The notes under the pieces: model-generated | Seen by the model: the letters and a program-made list of their open reading frames with translations, nothing else | The model's database searches: none | Told to the model about the DNA's origin: nothing | Translations under genes and position numbers: made by a program | Assembly (NCBI GenBank): GCA_022449455.1 | Contig: JAKUPL010000004.1 | Location: 233,393-297,392 of the forward strand | From: Alcanivorax sp. | GTDB taxonomy: Bacteria > Pseudomonadota > Gammaproteobacteria > Pseudomonadales > Alcanivoracaceae | Direction: 5' to 3' | Length of the DNA: 64,000 nt | Shown here: positions 47,976 to 57,172 of the stretch, piece after piece | Position numbering within the stretch: the stretch's first letter is position 1 | How the letters are laid out: each line of letters opens with the position of its first letter

Positions 47976-50318
47976 ATGGCGAAGAAAGCGAAAACATCAA
48001 AAGCATCGAGATCCTCGAAAAAGCGTAAGGGCAACCGGCAACCCCGGCGTTGGTGGAGCTGGCGCTTCATCGGCAAGCTGGCGGTGGTGGTGCTGCTGCT
48101 GGCGGCCGCCGGGATGATCTACCTGGACGCCTGGGTACGCGACCGGTTCGACAGTCACGTTTGGCAGCTGCCGGCGCGGGTCTATGCCCGGCCGGTGGAG
48201 CTGTACCCCGGGCGGGTGCTGTCACGCAACGACATGCTCAAGCTGCTGGAACTGATGCGCTACCGGCGCGCCGCCGGCGCACCCACGCCGGGCAGCTACA
48301 GCACCGATGGCAATACGCTGGTGATCCATACCCGGGGCTTCCGCGACAGTGACGGCGGCGAAAGCGCTGAGCGCATCCGCGTCACCCTCAGTGGCGACCG
48401 CATCCGCGGCCTCAGCGGCGGCGGTGGCAACGATTCGGTGGCGCGCCTGGAGCCCCTGCAGATCGGCAGCATCCACCCCGGTCACACCGAGGACCGGGTG
48501 TTCGTGCCCCTGGACCGGGTGCCGCCGCTGCTGGTGCGGATGTTGATCGCCACCGAGGACCGGGACTTCTACGACCACCACGGTATTTCCCCGCGCGGTC
48601 TGGCGCGGGCCATGGTGGCCAACGTCAAGGCTGGCGGCCTGGTGCAGGGCGGCAGCACCCTGACCCAGCAGTTGGTAAAGAATTTCTGGCTCACCCAGGA
48701 CCGCACCCTGGCGCGCAAGCTGGTGGAAATGCCGATGGCGGTGCTGCTGGAGCTGCACTACAGCAAGGAGCAGATTCTCGAGGCCTACCTGAACGAGGTT
48801 TACCTGGGCCAGGACGGCAACCGCGCTATCCACGGCATGGGGCTGGGCGCCCAGTTCTATTTCGGCCGTCCGCTGGAGGAGCTGGAACCCCATCAACTGG
48901 CCACCCTGGTGGCGTTGCTCAAGGGCCCCAGCTACTACGACCCGCGCCGCAACGAGGAACGCGCCAAGGCGCGCCGCAATACGGTGCTGCGTGTCGCCAA
49001 CGACGAGGAGGCGCTCAGCGACCGGGATTTTCAGCGCTACAAGGAGCGCGGTCTGGAGGTGGTACCGCGCGGTGCCTCGCCGTTGTACGCGTTCCCGGCC
49101 TTTATCGATCTGGTGCGCCGTCAGCTGGCCCGGGACTATCCGCCGGAGGTGCTCGGCGAGGACGGCCTGCGCATTCACTCCACTCTGGACGTGCTGGCGC
49201 AACTGGCCTCGGAGAGCGCTCTGCGCGATCACCTGAACCGCATCGACGGCAGCGGCGACCGGCTCAACGGCTCGGTGGTGGTGGTGGCGCCCTCCCAGGG
49301 CGACGTGCTGGCCCTGGTGAGCAGCCGCAAGCCCCGCGACCACGGCTACAACCGGGCCCTGGACGCGAGCCGCCAGATCGGCTCGCTGATCAAACCGGCG
49401 GTGGTGCTCACCGCGCTCAAGCAGCCCAAGCGCTACAGCCTGGCCACGCCGATCCAGGACCAGCCAATCACCGTGCCGCTTGCGAACGGCAAGACCTGGA
49501 CGCCGCAGAACTTCAGCGGTGAGTCCCACGGGCCGGTGCCGCTGCTGGATGTGCTGGTGCATTCCTACAACCAGGGTACCGTCAACCTGGGCATGGATCT
49601 GGGCCCCGGTGACGTGGTGAAAACCCTGGAGCAACTGGGTGTGCGCCGCAAGATTCCCGCCTATCCGAGCATTCTGCTGGGCAGCATCAATATGACCCCC
49701 TTCGAGGTGGCCATGTGGTACCAGCCCCTGGCCACCGGCGGGTTCGCCACGCCGTTGCGCTCGATCACCGACGTGCTGGATAAGGACGGCGAACCGCTGG
49801 CCCGCTATCCGGTGGAAACCTCCGAGGTGCTGGACTCCGGCCCTGCCTACCTGACCCAGTGGGCCATGCAGCAGGTGATCAATTCCGGCACCGGGCGGGG
49901 TGCCCGCCGTGTGCTGCCGCAGGATCTGCGCGTGGCCGGCAAGACCGGCACCAGTGACCAGTACCGGGACGCCTGGTTCGCCGGCTTCTCCGGCAACCAC
50001 CTGGCGGTGGTCTGGGTGGGCCGCGACAACAACCAGACCGCCCAGGTCACCGGCGCCACCGGCGCGCTGCCGGTGTGGAGCCAGGTGATGGCGGCGTTGC
50101 CGCAAACCAGCCTGTCGGACACGCCGCCGCCCGGGGTCGAGAACGTCTGGATGGCGCCGTCCGGCGACAAAACCAGCGGTGAAAACTGCCGCGACGCCCG
50201 TCAGTATCCGATGATGGAAGCGTCGATCCCGACGCAAAGCGATGGCTGTGGAGGCGGTGGCGCGGTACGCAAGGCCGGCAAGGGCGTGGTGGACTGGTTC
50301 AAGGGCCTGTTCGACTGA
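47976..50318 (+). CDS. mrcB: Penicillin-binding protein 1B (bifunctional peptidoglycan synthase)
   Basis: Inner-membrane enzyme polymerising and cross-linking peptidoglycan. The 780-aa protein has a basic cytoplasmic start, one membrane helix (LAVVVLLLAAAGMIYLDAWV in outline, about residues 33-50), a UB2H-like region (about 55-150), the GT51 glycosyltransferase with catalytic Glu in IATEDRDFYDHHGI and QGGSTLTQQLVKNFWL, and a transpeptidase with SxxK GSLIKP (about 470), SYNQGT and KTGTSDQYRDAWFAG (about 654). It ends GKGVVDWFKGLFD. Stop codon abuts the stop of the convergent EcsC-family gene. Confidence 0.97.
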   Translation: MAKKAKTSKASRSSKKRKGNRQPRRWWSWRFIGKLAVVVLLLAAAGMIYLDAWVRDRFDSHVWQLPARVYARPVELYPGRVLSRNDMLKLLELMRYRRAAGAPTPGSYSTDGNTLVIHTRGFRDSDGGESAERIRVTLSGDRIRGLSGGGGNDSVARLEPLQIGSIHPGHTEDRVFVPLDRVPPLLVRMLIATEDRDFYDHHGISPRGLARAMVANVKAGGLVQGGSTLTQQLVKNFWLTQDRTLARKLVEMPMAVLLELHYSKEQILEAYLNEVYLGQDGNRAIHGMGLGAQFYFGRPLEELEPHQLATLVALLKGPSYYDPRRNEERAKARRNTVLRVANDEEALSDRDFQRYKERGLEVVPRGASPLYAFPAFIDLVRRQLARDYPPEVLGEDGLRIHSTLDVLAQLASESALRDHLNRIDGSGDRLNGSVVVVAPSQGDVLALVSSRKPRDHGYNRALDASRQIGSLIKPAVVLTALKQPKRYSLATPIQDQPITVPLANGKTWTPQNFSGESHGPVPLLDVLVHSYNQGTVNLGMDLGPGDVVKTLEQLGVRRKIPAYPSILLGSINMTPFEVAMWYQPLATGGFATPLRSITDVLDKDGEPLARYPVETSEVLDSGPAYLTQWAMQQVINSGTGRGARRVLPQDLRVAGKTGTSDQYRDAWFAGFSGNHLAVVWVGRDNNQTAQVTGATGALPVWSQVMAALPQTSLSDTPPPGVENVWMAPSGDKTSGENCRDARQYPMMEASIPTQSDGCGGGGAVRKAGKGVVDWFKGLFD

Positions 50319-51152
50319 TCAGCGGTCGTTGCGGGCCCGGGCCAGCCGTTCGAACTCGGCGCGGATGACCTCGGCGCCGTAGCGGTTTTCCAGCCGTTTG
50401 ACGGTGAAGTGCCCCTGCGCCATGTCCTGATAAAAGTCGGTGAACAAGGTATTGAGGGTGGCGCCGGTGACCGCGCCGATGATCGGCACCGCCTGGGCCG
50501 CCACCTTGTTGGTGATCACCACGCCGAAGCGCTCCGCCACCTTCTCGATCAGCCGCGCCAGCCACTTGCCCGCCTGGGTGCTGGTCATCAGCCCGGCGGT
50601 CTGACCGGCGCCCTGGCGGGCGGCGATGTCGGCCAACTCCCGGGAAAGCTGGTGCATGGCCTGGGTGGCGAAGCCCCGGGTCATGTAATAACCGGTTTCG
50701 GCGGCGTCGTCCTGGTCACCGGGGCCGCCCATGGCGAACACCTCGATGCAGGCCGCCTGGGTGTCCGGGTCGTCCAGATCGAAGCCCTGGCCGCGGGCCA
50801 CGTCGGCCACCGCGCGCATCATGATGGTGGTGGATACCGGCAACTCCGCCAGCAGTGAGGTCAGCCCGAAGGCGCCACCCACCGCCCCGGAAGCCGCGGC
50901 GTACAGCTTGTGCATGCGTGGGGAAGCGGGCCGGGGCTGGTTGTCCAGGCTCCACAGGGCGGCGTCCACCGCCTTGCGCAGCGCCGCCTCCACCGCCGTG
51001 TTGATGCGCGAGGAGGCGCCGGCGGGCAGTTTCCGGACCGCGCCTTCCAGCGGCGAGCCGACCAGATGGGAAAGCCGCGCCACCAGACTGGTCGAGGTGA
51101 GCAGGTCGACCGCGTTTTCCAGGTCGGCGAGATCCTGTGCGCTGAGAGCCAT
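50319..51152 (-). CDS. EcsC-family protein
   Basis: Named after EcsC of the Bacillus Ecs transporter locus; biochemical function unknown. The 277-aa protein is Ala-rich and helical. Family-like blocks include INTAVEAALRKAVDAALWSL, LYAAASGAVGGAFGLTSLLAEL, PVSTTIMMRAVADVARGQGF, LDDPDTQAACIEVFAMGG and QAVPIIGAVTGATLNTLFTD near the C-terminus. Glycine-rich helices (AAASGAVGGAFG) suggest membrane association. Its stop directly adjoins that of mrcB (TGATCA at the junction), with no terminator between them visible. Confidence 0.85.
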   Translation of the reverse strand: MALSAQDLADLENAVDLLTSTSLVARLSHLVGSPLEGAVRKLPAGASSRINTAVEAALRKAVDAALWSLDNQPRPASPRMHKLYAAASGAVGGAFGLTSLLAELPVSTTIMMRAVADVARGQGFDLDDPDTQAACIEVFAMGGPGDQDDAAETGYYMTRGFATQAMHQLSRELADIAARQGAGQTAGLMTSTQAGKWLARLIEKVAERFGVVITNKVAAQAVPIIGAVTGATLNTLFTDFYQDMAQGHFTVKRLENRYGAEVIRAEFERLARARNDR

Positions 51153-51267
51153 GGCAGTCCCGGTGTGCTGAAGGGCTCACAACTGTAGCCGTGGCCACCC
51201 GGGAAGAAAAGCGGGAGAATGCCGCCATCCGTACCGCAAACCGACGCCACCAGAAGGAACGCGATCC

Positions 51268-51759
51268 ATGCCGTCCGTGACCTCGCCAATGCTGAAACCG
51301 CCCATGCTGAGTCTGACGGCGCCACTGCGCTGGTTGGTGCTGGTGGCGCTGCTGCTGTCCGGCTGCGCCGCCGTGCCGCCCACGGAAACGCCGCAGGCGC
51401 CGGTAACCGCCGACACTGAACTGGCGGGCTCGCCGGCCCGTTCGCTGCTGGCCCGCGCCGAGCAGGCCCGGGACAGCGGGCAGAACGCCGCCGCCGGCCG
51501 CTATCTGGAGCGGGCGCTGACGATGGCGCCGAATTCTTCCTGGCTGTACCGGGAGCTGGCCTTGCTGCGTTTGGAAGAGGGCGATCCGGCGGCGGCCGAA
51601 GGGCTGGCCCGCCGTGCCCTGCGCCTGTCGCCGGACAATGACGCTTACCGGGCCGATCTGTGGGAACTGGTGGCCGCCGCCCGCGCCGAGATGAACGATC
51701 CGGACGGCGCCGACGCCGCCCGCGACCAGGCCGAGAAACTGCGCGGGGGCCGGGCATGA
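51268..51759 (+). CDS. TPR-repeat lipoprotein
   Basis: Predicted outer-membrane or periplasmic lipoprotein. An N-terminal signal peptide (LRWLVLVALLLSGC) ends in a lipobox LLSGC with Cys about residue 33. Two TPR-like helical pairs follow: ARSLLARAEQARDSGQNAAA-GRYLERALTMAPNSSW and LYRELALLRLEEGDPAAAEG-LARRALRLSPDNDAY. 163 aa. AAGGAA 8 nt before ATG. TPR lipoproteins often serve cell-envelope assembly complexes; proximity to mrcB fits that but is not proof. It overlaps ybaK by 4 nt (ATGA). Confidence 0.85.
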   Translation: MPSVTSPMLKPPMLSLTAPLRWLVLVALLLSGCAAVPPTETPQAPVTADTELAGSPARSLLARAEQARDSGQNAAAGRYLERALTMAPNSSWLYRELALLRLEEGDPAAAEGLARRALRLSPDNDAYRADLWELVAAARAEMNDPDGADAARDQAEKLRGGRA

Positions 51760-52223
51760 CACCGGCGGTCAAGGCCGCCGAGAAAGGCGGCGTCCGCTTC
51801 CGGTTGCACGAGTATCAGCACGATCCCCAGGCTGAGAGCTACGGCCTGGAGGCCGCCGAGCGGTTGAGCCTGCCGGCGGGCCGGGTGTTCAAGACGCTGC
51901 TGGCGGACGTGGACGGGCGCACCCAGGTGGCGATGGTGCCGGTGGACCGCAGTCTGGACCTGAAGGCGCTGGCAAGGGCGGCCGGTGGCAAGAAGGCGGT
52001 GATGGCCGACGGCGCCCTGGCGGAGCGGCTGACCGGTTATGTGCTGGGTGGCATCAGCCCGCTGGGGCAGAAAAAACGCCTGCCGTTATGGCTGGACGCC
52101 AGCGCCGACCGGCACGATACCCTTTATATGAGTGCCGGCCGGCGTGGCCTGGAGATCGAAATGGCGCCGGCGGACCTGCTGGCGCTGACCGGCGGTCGCC
52201 TGGCGCCGCTGGCGCGCCAGTGA
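51756..52223 (+). CDS. ybaK: YbaK/EbsC-type Cys-tRNA(Pro) deacylase
   Basis: Editing-domain protein that hydrolyses misacylated Cys-tRNA(Pro). ATG at 51756 overlaps the TPR gene stop; 155 aa. It has MTPAVKAAEKGGVRFRLHEY, GLEAAERLSLPAGRVFKTLL with the conserved catalytic-site Lys in VFKTL (about residue 46), AMVPVDRSLDLKALARAAGG, and YVLGGISPLGQKKRLPLWLD including the GGISP motif (about 99). The last segment RRGLEIEMAPADLLALTGG is typical. It is followed by a palindrome that separates it from convergent hemL. Confidence 0.95.
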   Translation: MTPAVKAAEKGGVRFRLHEYQHDPQAESYGLEAAERLSLPAGRVFKTLLADVDGRTQVAMVPVDRSLDLKALARAAGGKKAVMADGALAERLTGYVLGGISPLGQKKRLPLWLDASADRHDTLYMSAGRRGLEIEMAPADLLALTGGRLAPLARQ

Positions 52224-52279
52224 TCGTGGCTGAAGCCCGTGCCGCATCATCGCTGGCAGGAGCGGCTTCAGCCGCGATC
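52222..52279. repeat. REP-like palindrome/terminator between ybaK and hemL
   Basis: GATCGTGGCTGAAGCC (52222-52237) pairs with GGCTTCAGCCGCGATC (52264-52279) with one mismatch, making a 16-bp stem around about 26 nt. It shares AGGAGCGG...CCGCGA with 28833-28854. A degenerate single arm, GCGGCTTCAGCCGCGAA, follows dapB at 4716-4732. Located between convergent stops, so a bidirectional terminator is likely. Confidence 0.7.
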
Positions 52280-52290
52280 CGGCGCCGGTA

Positions 52291-53577
52291 TTACAGGGCG
52301 GCGAAGGCTTCGCGGGCGGCGCTCAGGGTGGCTTCGATGTCGGCGTCGTCGTGGGCGATGGACACGAAGCCCGCTTCAAAGGCGCTGGGCGCCAGATACA
52401 CCCCACGGTCGAGCATGGCGTTGAAGAAGGTGCCGAAGCGCGCCGCGTCGCAGGCCATTACCTCGTCGAAGCGGGTGATGCGGGTCTGCTCGGTGAAGTA
52501 GAGCCCGAACATGCCACCGGCACGGGTGGTGTGGAAGCCGATGCCCGCCTCGCGGGCGATGGTGGCGAGCCCCTCGGTGAGCGTTTCGGTCTTCGCTTCC
52601 AGTTCCTCGTAGAAGCCGTCCCGCTGCAGCTGACGCAGGGTGGCCAGGCCGGCGGCCATGGCCACCGGGTTACCGGACAGGGTGCCGGCCTGATAGACCG
52701 GCCCCAGCGGCGACAGGTGCTCCATGACCGCTTTCTTGCCGCCCAGGGCACCCACCGGCATGCCGCCGCCGATGATCTTGCCCAGGGTGGTCAGGTCCGG
52801 CGTCACCCCATAGAGGGCCTGGGCACCGCCGCGAGCGACCCGGAAGCCGGTCATCACTTCGTCGAAGATCAGCACCGCGCCGTGTTCGTCACAGTACTGG
52901 CGCAGGGCTTCCAGGAAGCCCTGGGTGGGCGGTACGCAGTTCATATTGCCGGCGACCGGTTCCACGATTACCGCGGCGATCTCCTCGCCGCGGGCCTTGA
53001 ACACCTCTTCCAGGCCGCCGGCGTCGTTGTAGTTCAGCGTCAGGGTGTCGTCGGTGACCGCCTTGGGCACGCCCGGTGAACTGGGCGTGCCCAGGGTCAG
53101 CGCCCCGGAGCCCGCCTTTACCAGCAGGCTGTCCACGTGGCCGTGGTAGCAGCCTTCGAACTTGATGATCTTGTCGCGGCCGGTGTAGCCCCGGGCCAGA
53201 CGGATGGCGGTCATGGTCGCCTCGGTGCCGGAGTTGACCATGCGCACCATGTCCATGGACGGCACCATCTCGCAGACCAGATCCGCCATCTCCACCTCGG
53301 CGGCGGTGGGCGCGCCGAAGCTGAGGCCGTCGGCCACTGCCCGCTGCACCGCCTCGCGCACTTCCGGGTGGTTATGGCCGAGGATCATCGGGCCCCAGGA
53401 GCCGACGTAATCCACGTAGCGGTTGTCGTCCTCATCGAACAGATAGGGGCCTTCGGCACGGTGGAAAAACACCGGCGTGCCACCCACGCCCTTGAACGCG
53501 CGCACCGGCGAATTGACGCCCCCGGGGATGTGCTTCTGGGCGCGGCGGAACAGTTGTTCGGATTGCGTGCGACTCAT
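52291..53577 (-). CDS. hemL: Glutamate-1-semialdehyde 2,1-aminomutase
   Basis: PLP enzyme making 5-aminolevulinate for haem. At 428 aa, standard. Seen: [41 protein letters not shown] (PLP phosphate loop), [20 protein letters not shown] with Asp binding the PLP nitrogen, and [20 protein letters not shown], where the Lys (about residue 267) is the Schiff base. It is downstream of thiE, last in thiD-thiE-hemL on the minus strand, an order shared with Pseudomonas. Confidence 0.98.
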   Translation of the reverse strand: MSRTQSEQLFRRAQKHIPGGVNSPVRAFKGVGGTPVFFHRAEGPYLFDEDDNRYVDYVGSWGPMILGHNHPEVREAVQRAVADGLSFGAPTAAEVEMADLVCEMVPSMDMVRMVNSGTEATMTAIRLARGYTGRDKIIKFEGCYHGHVDSLLVKAGSGALTLGTPSSPGVPKAVTDDTLTLNYNDAGGLEEVFKARGEEIAAVIVEPVAGNMNCVPPTQGFLEALRQYCDEHGAVLIFDEVMTGFRVARGGAQALYGVTPDLTTLGKIIGGGMPVGALGGKKAVMEHLSPLGPVYQAGTLSGNPVAMAAGLATLRQLQRDGFYEELEAKTETLTEGLATIAREAGIGFHTTRAGGMFGLYFTEQTRITRFDEVMACDAARFGTFFNAMLDRGVYLAPSAFEAGFVSIAHDDADIEATLSAAREAFAAL

Positions 53578-53598
53578 TGGGGGGCTCCTTGACGGGCG

Positions 53599-54261
53599 TT
53601 AGCGGTTGAACAGGCCGGCCAGCTGGCGGGCGGCGGCTTCCACGCCGGCGTGGGTAACGTCGGCGGGATCGGCCAGCCCGAACAGGGCATGAATCACGGC
53701 CACGGCGTCGGCGCCGGCCTCGATCAGATGGCCGGCATTATGCGCATTCACCCCTCCGATCGCCACCAGCGGCTGATGAAAGCGGCGCCGGGCCCGGTGC
53801 AGGGTTTCCAGGGTGGCCGGTGGCGCCTCCGGTTTGGTGTGAGAGTCGAAAAAACGGCCCAGGGCCAGGTAGTCGGCGCCCTCGTCGGCGGCCTTTTGCG
53901 CCAGTTCCAGCCGGCCATGGCAGGACACGCCGATCAGCTTGTCGCTGCCCAGCAGGCGGCGGGCGCTGTCCACGGCGCCGTCGCTTTGACCCAGGTGCAC
54001 GCCGTCCGCTTCCACCTCGGCGGCCAGCGCCGCGTCGTCGTTGACGATGAACAGGGCGCCGTGATCCTGGCACAGCAGGGCCAGGCGCGCCGCCCGGTGC
54101 CGGCGGGTGGCGGTGTCCGCGTGTTTGTCCCGGTACTGCAGCATGGAGGCGCCGCCGCGCAGGGCGGCTTCGGCGGCGCTCAGCATGCTGTCACCGGGTG
54201 TCAGGCGTGGATCGGTGATGGCGTACAGACCGCGCACGCGGTGGGTATCCGGGTGGCTCAT
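53599..54261 (-). CDS. thiE: Thiamine-phosphate synthase
   Basis: Couples HMP-pyrophosphate and HET-phosphate into thiamine phosphate. The start at 54261 (MSHPDTHRVRGLYAITDPRL) overlaps the thiD stop as ATGA; 220 aa. TIM-barrel motifs: GASMLQYRDKHADTATR (pyrophosphate-side QYRDK), DDAALAAEVEADGVHLGQSD, LIGVSCHGRLELAQKAADEG, DYLALGRFFDSHTK and PLVAIGGVNAHNAGHLIEAG. No thiC or thiG nearby, so the pathway is completed elsewhere. No THI-box riboswitch was recognised upstream of thiD. Confidence 0.97.
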   Translation of the reverse strand: MSHPDTHRVRGLYAITDPRLTPGDSMLSAAEAALRGGASMLQYRDKHADTATRRHRAARLALLCQDHGALFIVNDDAALAAEVEADGVHLGQSDGAVDSARRLLGSDKLIGVSCHGRLELAQKAADEGADYLALGRFFDSHTKPEAPPATLETLHRARRRFHQPLVAIGGVNAHNAGHLIEAGADAVAVIHALFGLADPADVTHAGVEAAARQLAGLFNR

Positions 54262-55022
54262 AGTGGTCTCCGATCGGGCACATGCTGGCCGCCGCCGGGG
54301 CGCCAGGCATCCCGCAGGGCCTGGTGCAGCCAGCGCTGCGCGGTCTCCGCGGCGCTGTCCAGATCGTCGCCGCGCGCCAGGCGGCAAGCCATGGCCGAGG
54401 CCAGCGAGCAGCCGGAACCGTGGTAGACGTGCGGCAGCCGGGGCCAGTCCCAGTGGCGGCGGCGGTCGCCGTCGAAAAGATGGTTGCTGACCTGGTCGGT
54501 GTCGTCGTGGGTACCGGTGACCAGCACCGCGCGCCCGCAGCGCCCGGTGATGGCGGTGCCGCTCTCGGTGACGCCCTGGCGGCCCGCCAATAGCTCGGCC
54601 TCGGGCAAGTTGGGGGTGAGCACGGTGGTGAGCGGGGCCAGCCGCGTCAGCATGACCTCCGCCAGGTCACCGCGCGCCAGGCTGCCGCCGGCTTCGGCGG
54701 CCAGCACCGGGTCCAGCACCACCGGTACGCCGGGCAGGCGCGCCAGCAGGCGGGCGATCCACTCCACCATCTCCACCGAGCCGGTCATGCCGATCTTCAC
54801 CGCCTGGAATTCATAGTCGGCGAGCAGGGCGTCGGCCTGCTGTTCCAGCAGATCGATGGGGGTGAGCTGAAAACCGCTCACGTTGCGGCTGTTCTGCACC
54901 GTCAGTGCGGTGATCAGGGTGCTGGCGAAGCCGCCCAGGCTGTGCACCGCCTCGATGTCGGCGTGGATGCCGGCACCCCCGGAAGGGTCGTGGCCGGCGA
55001 TCACCAGAATATTGGGTTTCAT
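54258..55022 (-). CDS. thiD: Hydroxymethylpyrimidine/phosphomethylpyrimidine kinase
   Basis: Phosphorylates HMP twice for thiamine synthesis. Start ATG at 55022 with GGGAG upstream (an ATG nine codons earlier is less likely); 254 aa. Ribokinase-family motifs: MKPNILVIAGHDPSGGAGIH with the substrate site, ALTVQNSRNVSGFQLTP, AVKIGMTGSVEMVEWIARLL, DPVLAAEAGGSL, TVLTPNLPEAELLAG and the anion-hole-like YHGSGCSLASAMACRLARG near the C-terminus. It overlaps thiE by 4 nt; hemJ lies upstream on the same strand with 38 nt between. Confidence 0.97.
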   Translation of the reverse strand: MKPNILVIAGHDPSGGAGIHADIEAVHSLGGFASTLITALTVQNSRNVSGFQLTPIDLLEQQADALLADYEFQAVKIGMTGSVEMVEWIARLLARLPGVPVVLDPVLAAEAGGSLARGDLAEVMLTRLAPLTTVLTPNLPEAELLAGRQGVTESGTAITGRCGRAVLVTGTHDDTDQVSNHLFDGDRRRHWDWPRLPHVYHGSGCSLASAMACRLARGDDLDSAAETAQRWLHQALRDAWRPGGGQHVPDRRPL

Positions 55023-55060
55023 TGCGCTCCCTTTCATTCGGCTTGTCATTCAGCTTGGTC

Positions 55061-55483
55061 TCAGAACGGGCGGACCACCACCAGAATCACGATGGCGATG
55101 AGCAGCAGCACCGGGATCTCGTTGAAGATCCGGTAGAACCGGTCGCTCTTGGTGTTGGCGTCAGCGGCGAACTTCTTCAGATAGGCCAGGCACATATGGT
55201 GGTAGCCGATCAGCAGCACCACCAGTGCCAGCTTGGCGTGCAGCCAGCCCTGGGTTTTGTAGTAGTCCCAGTTCAGCGCCAGCATCCAGATGCCCAGCAC
55301 CAGGGTGGCGATCATGGAGGGGTTCATGATGCCCCGGTACAGCTTGCGCTCCATGATCTTGAAGCGTTCGCGGCTGGGCTGGTCCTCGGCCATGGCGTGG
55401 TACACGAACAGACGCGGCAGATAGAAGATGCCGGCGAACCAGCAGATCACGGCGATGATATGGAAGGCTTTCAGCCACAGCAT
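55061..55483 (-). CDS. hemJ: Protoporphyrinogen IX oxidase HemJ-type membrane protein
   Basis: Converts protoporphyrinogen IX to protoporphyrin IX in organisms lacking HemG/HemY. 140 aa with four hydrophobic helices. The N-terminal LKAFHIIAVICWFAGIFYLP and RLFVYH carry conserved His residues; RKLYRGIMNPSMIATLVLGI, WLHAKLALVVLLIGYHHMCL and a C-terminal helix match UPF0093/HemJ. Near the hemL cluster, in keeping with haem synthesis. Confidence 0.92.
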   Translation of the reverse strand: MLWLKAFHIIAVICWFAGIFYLPRLFVYHAMAEDQPSRERFKIMERKLYRGIMNPSMIATLVLGIWMLALNWDYYKTQGWLHAKLALVVLLIGYHHMCLAYLKKFAADANTKSDRFYRIFNEIPVLLLIAIVILVVVRPF

Positions 55484-55658
55484 GGAGGTCTCTCCGAAAA
55501 CGAACGGGTGGGCGGTCGCGCTTGCTTACAAGTGAACGGGTCAACGTCATTGGAGTGTTGGCCGCCAGACGGGCTATACTACCGGGCCTTTCCCCGCCAC
55601 CAAAGTGCGGTCGCCCTGGACCGCCCGGACCGGACCAGAACCGGATAAGAGGAGTGCC

Positions 55659-57044
55659 GTGAGCAAGCCGATGCGCGCCAGCCGTGTGATGCGATACTAC
55701 CTGTTTCGCACGCGACGTCTGACCCGCAGGCAACTCGGCACGCTGCAAGACTGGAAGATGCGGGTGGTGTTCTGGATCGGCGCCCTGCTGGTGGGTCTGG
55801 TCACCGTGAGCTTCGCCTGGGTGGCCGAGTACTGCGCCTCTCTGTTCTTTCAGTTGCAACGCCAATCGTCTCTCTGGCCGATCCTGGTGACGCCGGTGGG
55901 CATGCTGCTGGTGACCCTGATCATGCGGCGCACCGGGCCGGAATCCCAGGGCAGCGGTATTCCCCAGGTGCTGGTGGTGCTCAAGCAGCGCTACCATTGG
56001 CTGCGCCCCACCTTCCTGTCCCTGCGTGTGATCGTCACCAAGTTCGGGCTCACCTGTCTGGGGCTGCTGTGCGGCGCCAGTATCGGGCGCGAGGGGCCGA
56101 GCGTGCAGATTGGCGCGGCGATCATGTATTCCGCCGGCAAGATCGGCCGGTTGCAGCAGAAGTACGTGGACACCTCCCTGATCGTGGCCGGCGGCGCCGC
56201 CGGTGTGTCGGCGGCGTTCAATGCGCCGCTGGCGGGGATCGTGTTCGCCATCGAGGAACTGGCCGGCTCCTTCGAGCAGCGCACCAGCGGTACCCTGATT
56301 CTGGCGATCCTGCTGTCCGGGGTGGTGGTACTGTCCATTGCCGGCCACTACAGCTATTTCGGCCACCCGGAAGGGGCCCTGAACCTGACCCATGACTGGC
56401 TGGCGGTGGGCATTACCGCCCTGGTCTGCGGCCTGCTCGGCGGCGCCTTCAGCCGCCTGCTGATCGCCGGTAGCCGCTTTCTTTCCCCCTATGCCCGCAA
56501 TCACCCCTACCGGGTGGTGTTGATGTGCGCCCTGGTGGTGGTGTTCCTCGGGCTGCTCACCGGCGGCGCCACCTATGGCAGCGGCTATGAGCAGGCACGC
56601 CATTTGCTGTCCGGCGAAAGCCAGGGCGACTGGTTCTTCCCGCTGGCCAAGATGGGCGCCACCCTGGTGTCGTATTTCACCGGCATGCCCGGCGGGCTGT
56701 TCTCGCCCAGCCTGGCGGCGGGCGCCGGGGTCGGCAATGTGATCGGCGGGCTGTTCCCCGGGGTGTCCGTGGTCGGGCTGACCCTGGTGGCCATGGCCGC
56801 GTTTCTGGCGGCGGTGATCCAGCGGCCGATCACCTCCTTCGTGATCGTCATGGAACTGACCGGTAACCGCCACGATATTCTGCTGCCGCTGATGGCCGGG
56901 GCCTTCCTGGCGGCGGCGGTTTCCAAGATCGTCTGGCTCAAGCCGCTCTACGACTCCTTGGCCGACCGCTTGCAGGAGGGCGAGGGCATGGCGCTGGATC
57001 GTGCCCGCGTGGTCAGCGCCGACGGCGGCGACGAGAAGCGCTGA
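55659..57044 (+). CDS. ClC-family chloride channel/antiporter
   Basis: Inner-membrane Cl-/H+ exchanger or channel. GTG at 55659 follows AGAGGAG (4-nt spacing); ATG 55671 is an alternative. About 461 aa with some ten or more hydrophobic helices. Selectivity motifs are intact: GSGIPQV (about residue 95), GREGPSVQIGAAI with the gating glutamate (about 145), AAFNAPLAGIVFAIEEL and GGLFSPSLAAGAGVG. The gating Glu suggests antiporter function, as in E. coli ClcA, though the symbol is left open. No CBS domains. Confidence 0.92.
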   Translation: MSKPMRASRVMRYYLFRTRRLTRRQLGTLQDWKMRVVFWIGALLVGLVTVSFAWVAEYCASLFFQLQRQSSLWPILVTPVGMLLVTLIMRRTGPESQGSGIPQVLVVLKQRYHWLRPTFLSLRVIVTKFGLTCLGLLCGASIGREGPSVQIGAAIMYSAGKIGRLQQKYVDTSLIVAGGAAGVSAAFNAPLAGIVFAIEELAGSFEQRTSGTLILAILLSGVVVLSIAGHYSYFGHPEGALNLTHDWLAVGITALVCGLLGGAFSRLLIAGSRFLSPYARNHPYRVVLMCALVVVFLGLLTGGATYGSGYEQARHLLSGESQGDWFFPLAKMGATLVSYFTGMPGGLFSPSLAAGAGVGNVIGGLFPGVSVVGLTLVAMAAFLAAVIQRPITSFVIVMELTGNRHDILLPLMAGAFLAAAVSKIVWLKPLYDSLADRLQEGEGMALDRARVVSADGGDEKR

Positions 57045-57172
57045 GCGCCGCCGCGAGTTGCCCGGCCCGCATGCGGTGCCTATCATCGCTCTTTCAGAGA
57101 AAAGTATGAGGACGTGCGGACCATGGCCCTGCCGATCCGATATCGCCGTTTCATCACCGGGCGCGGCCACTG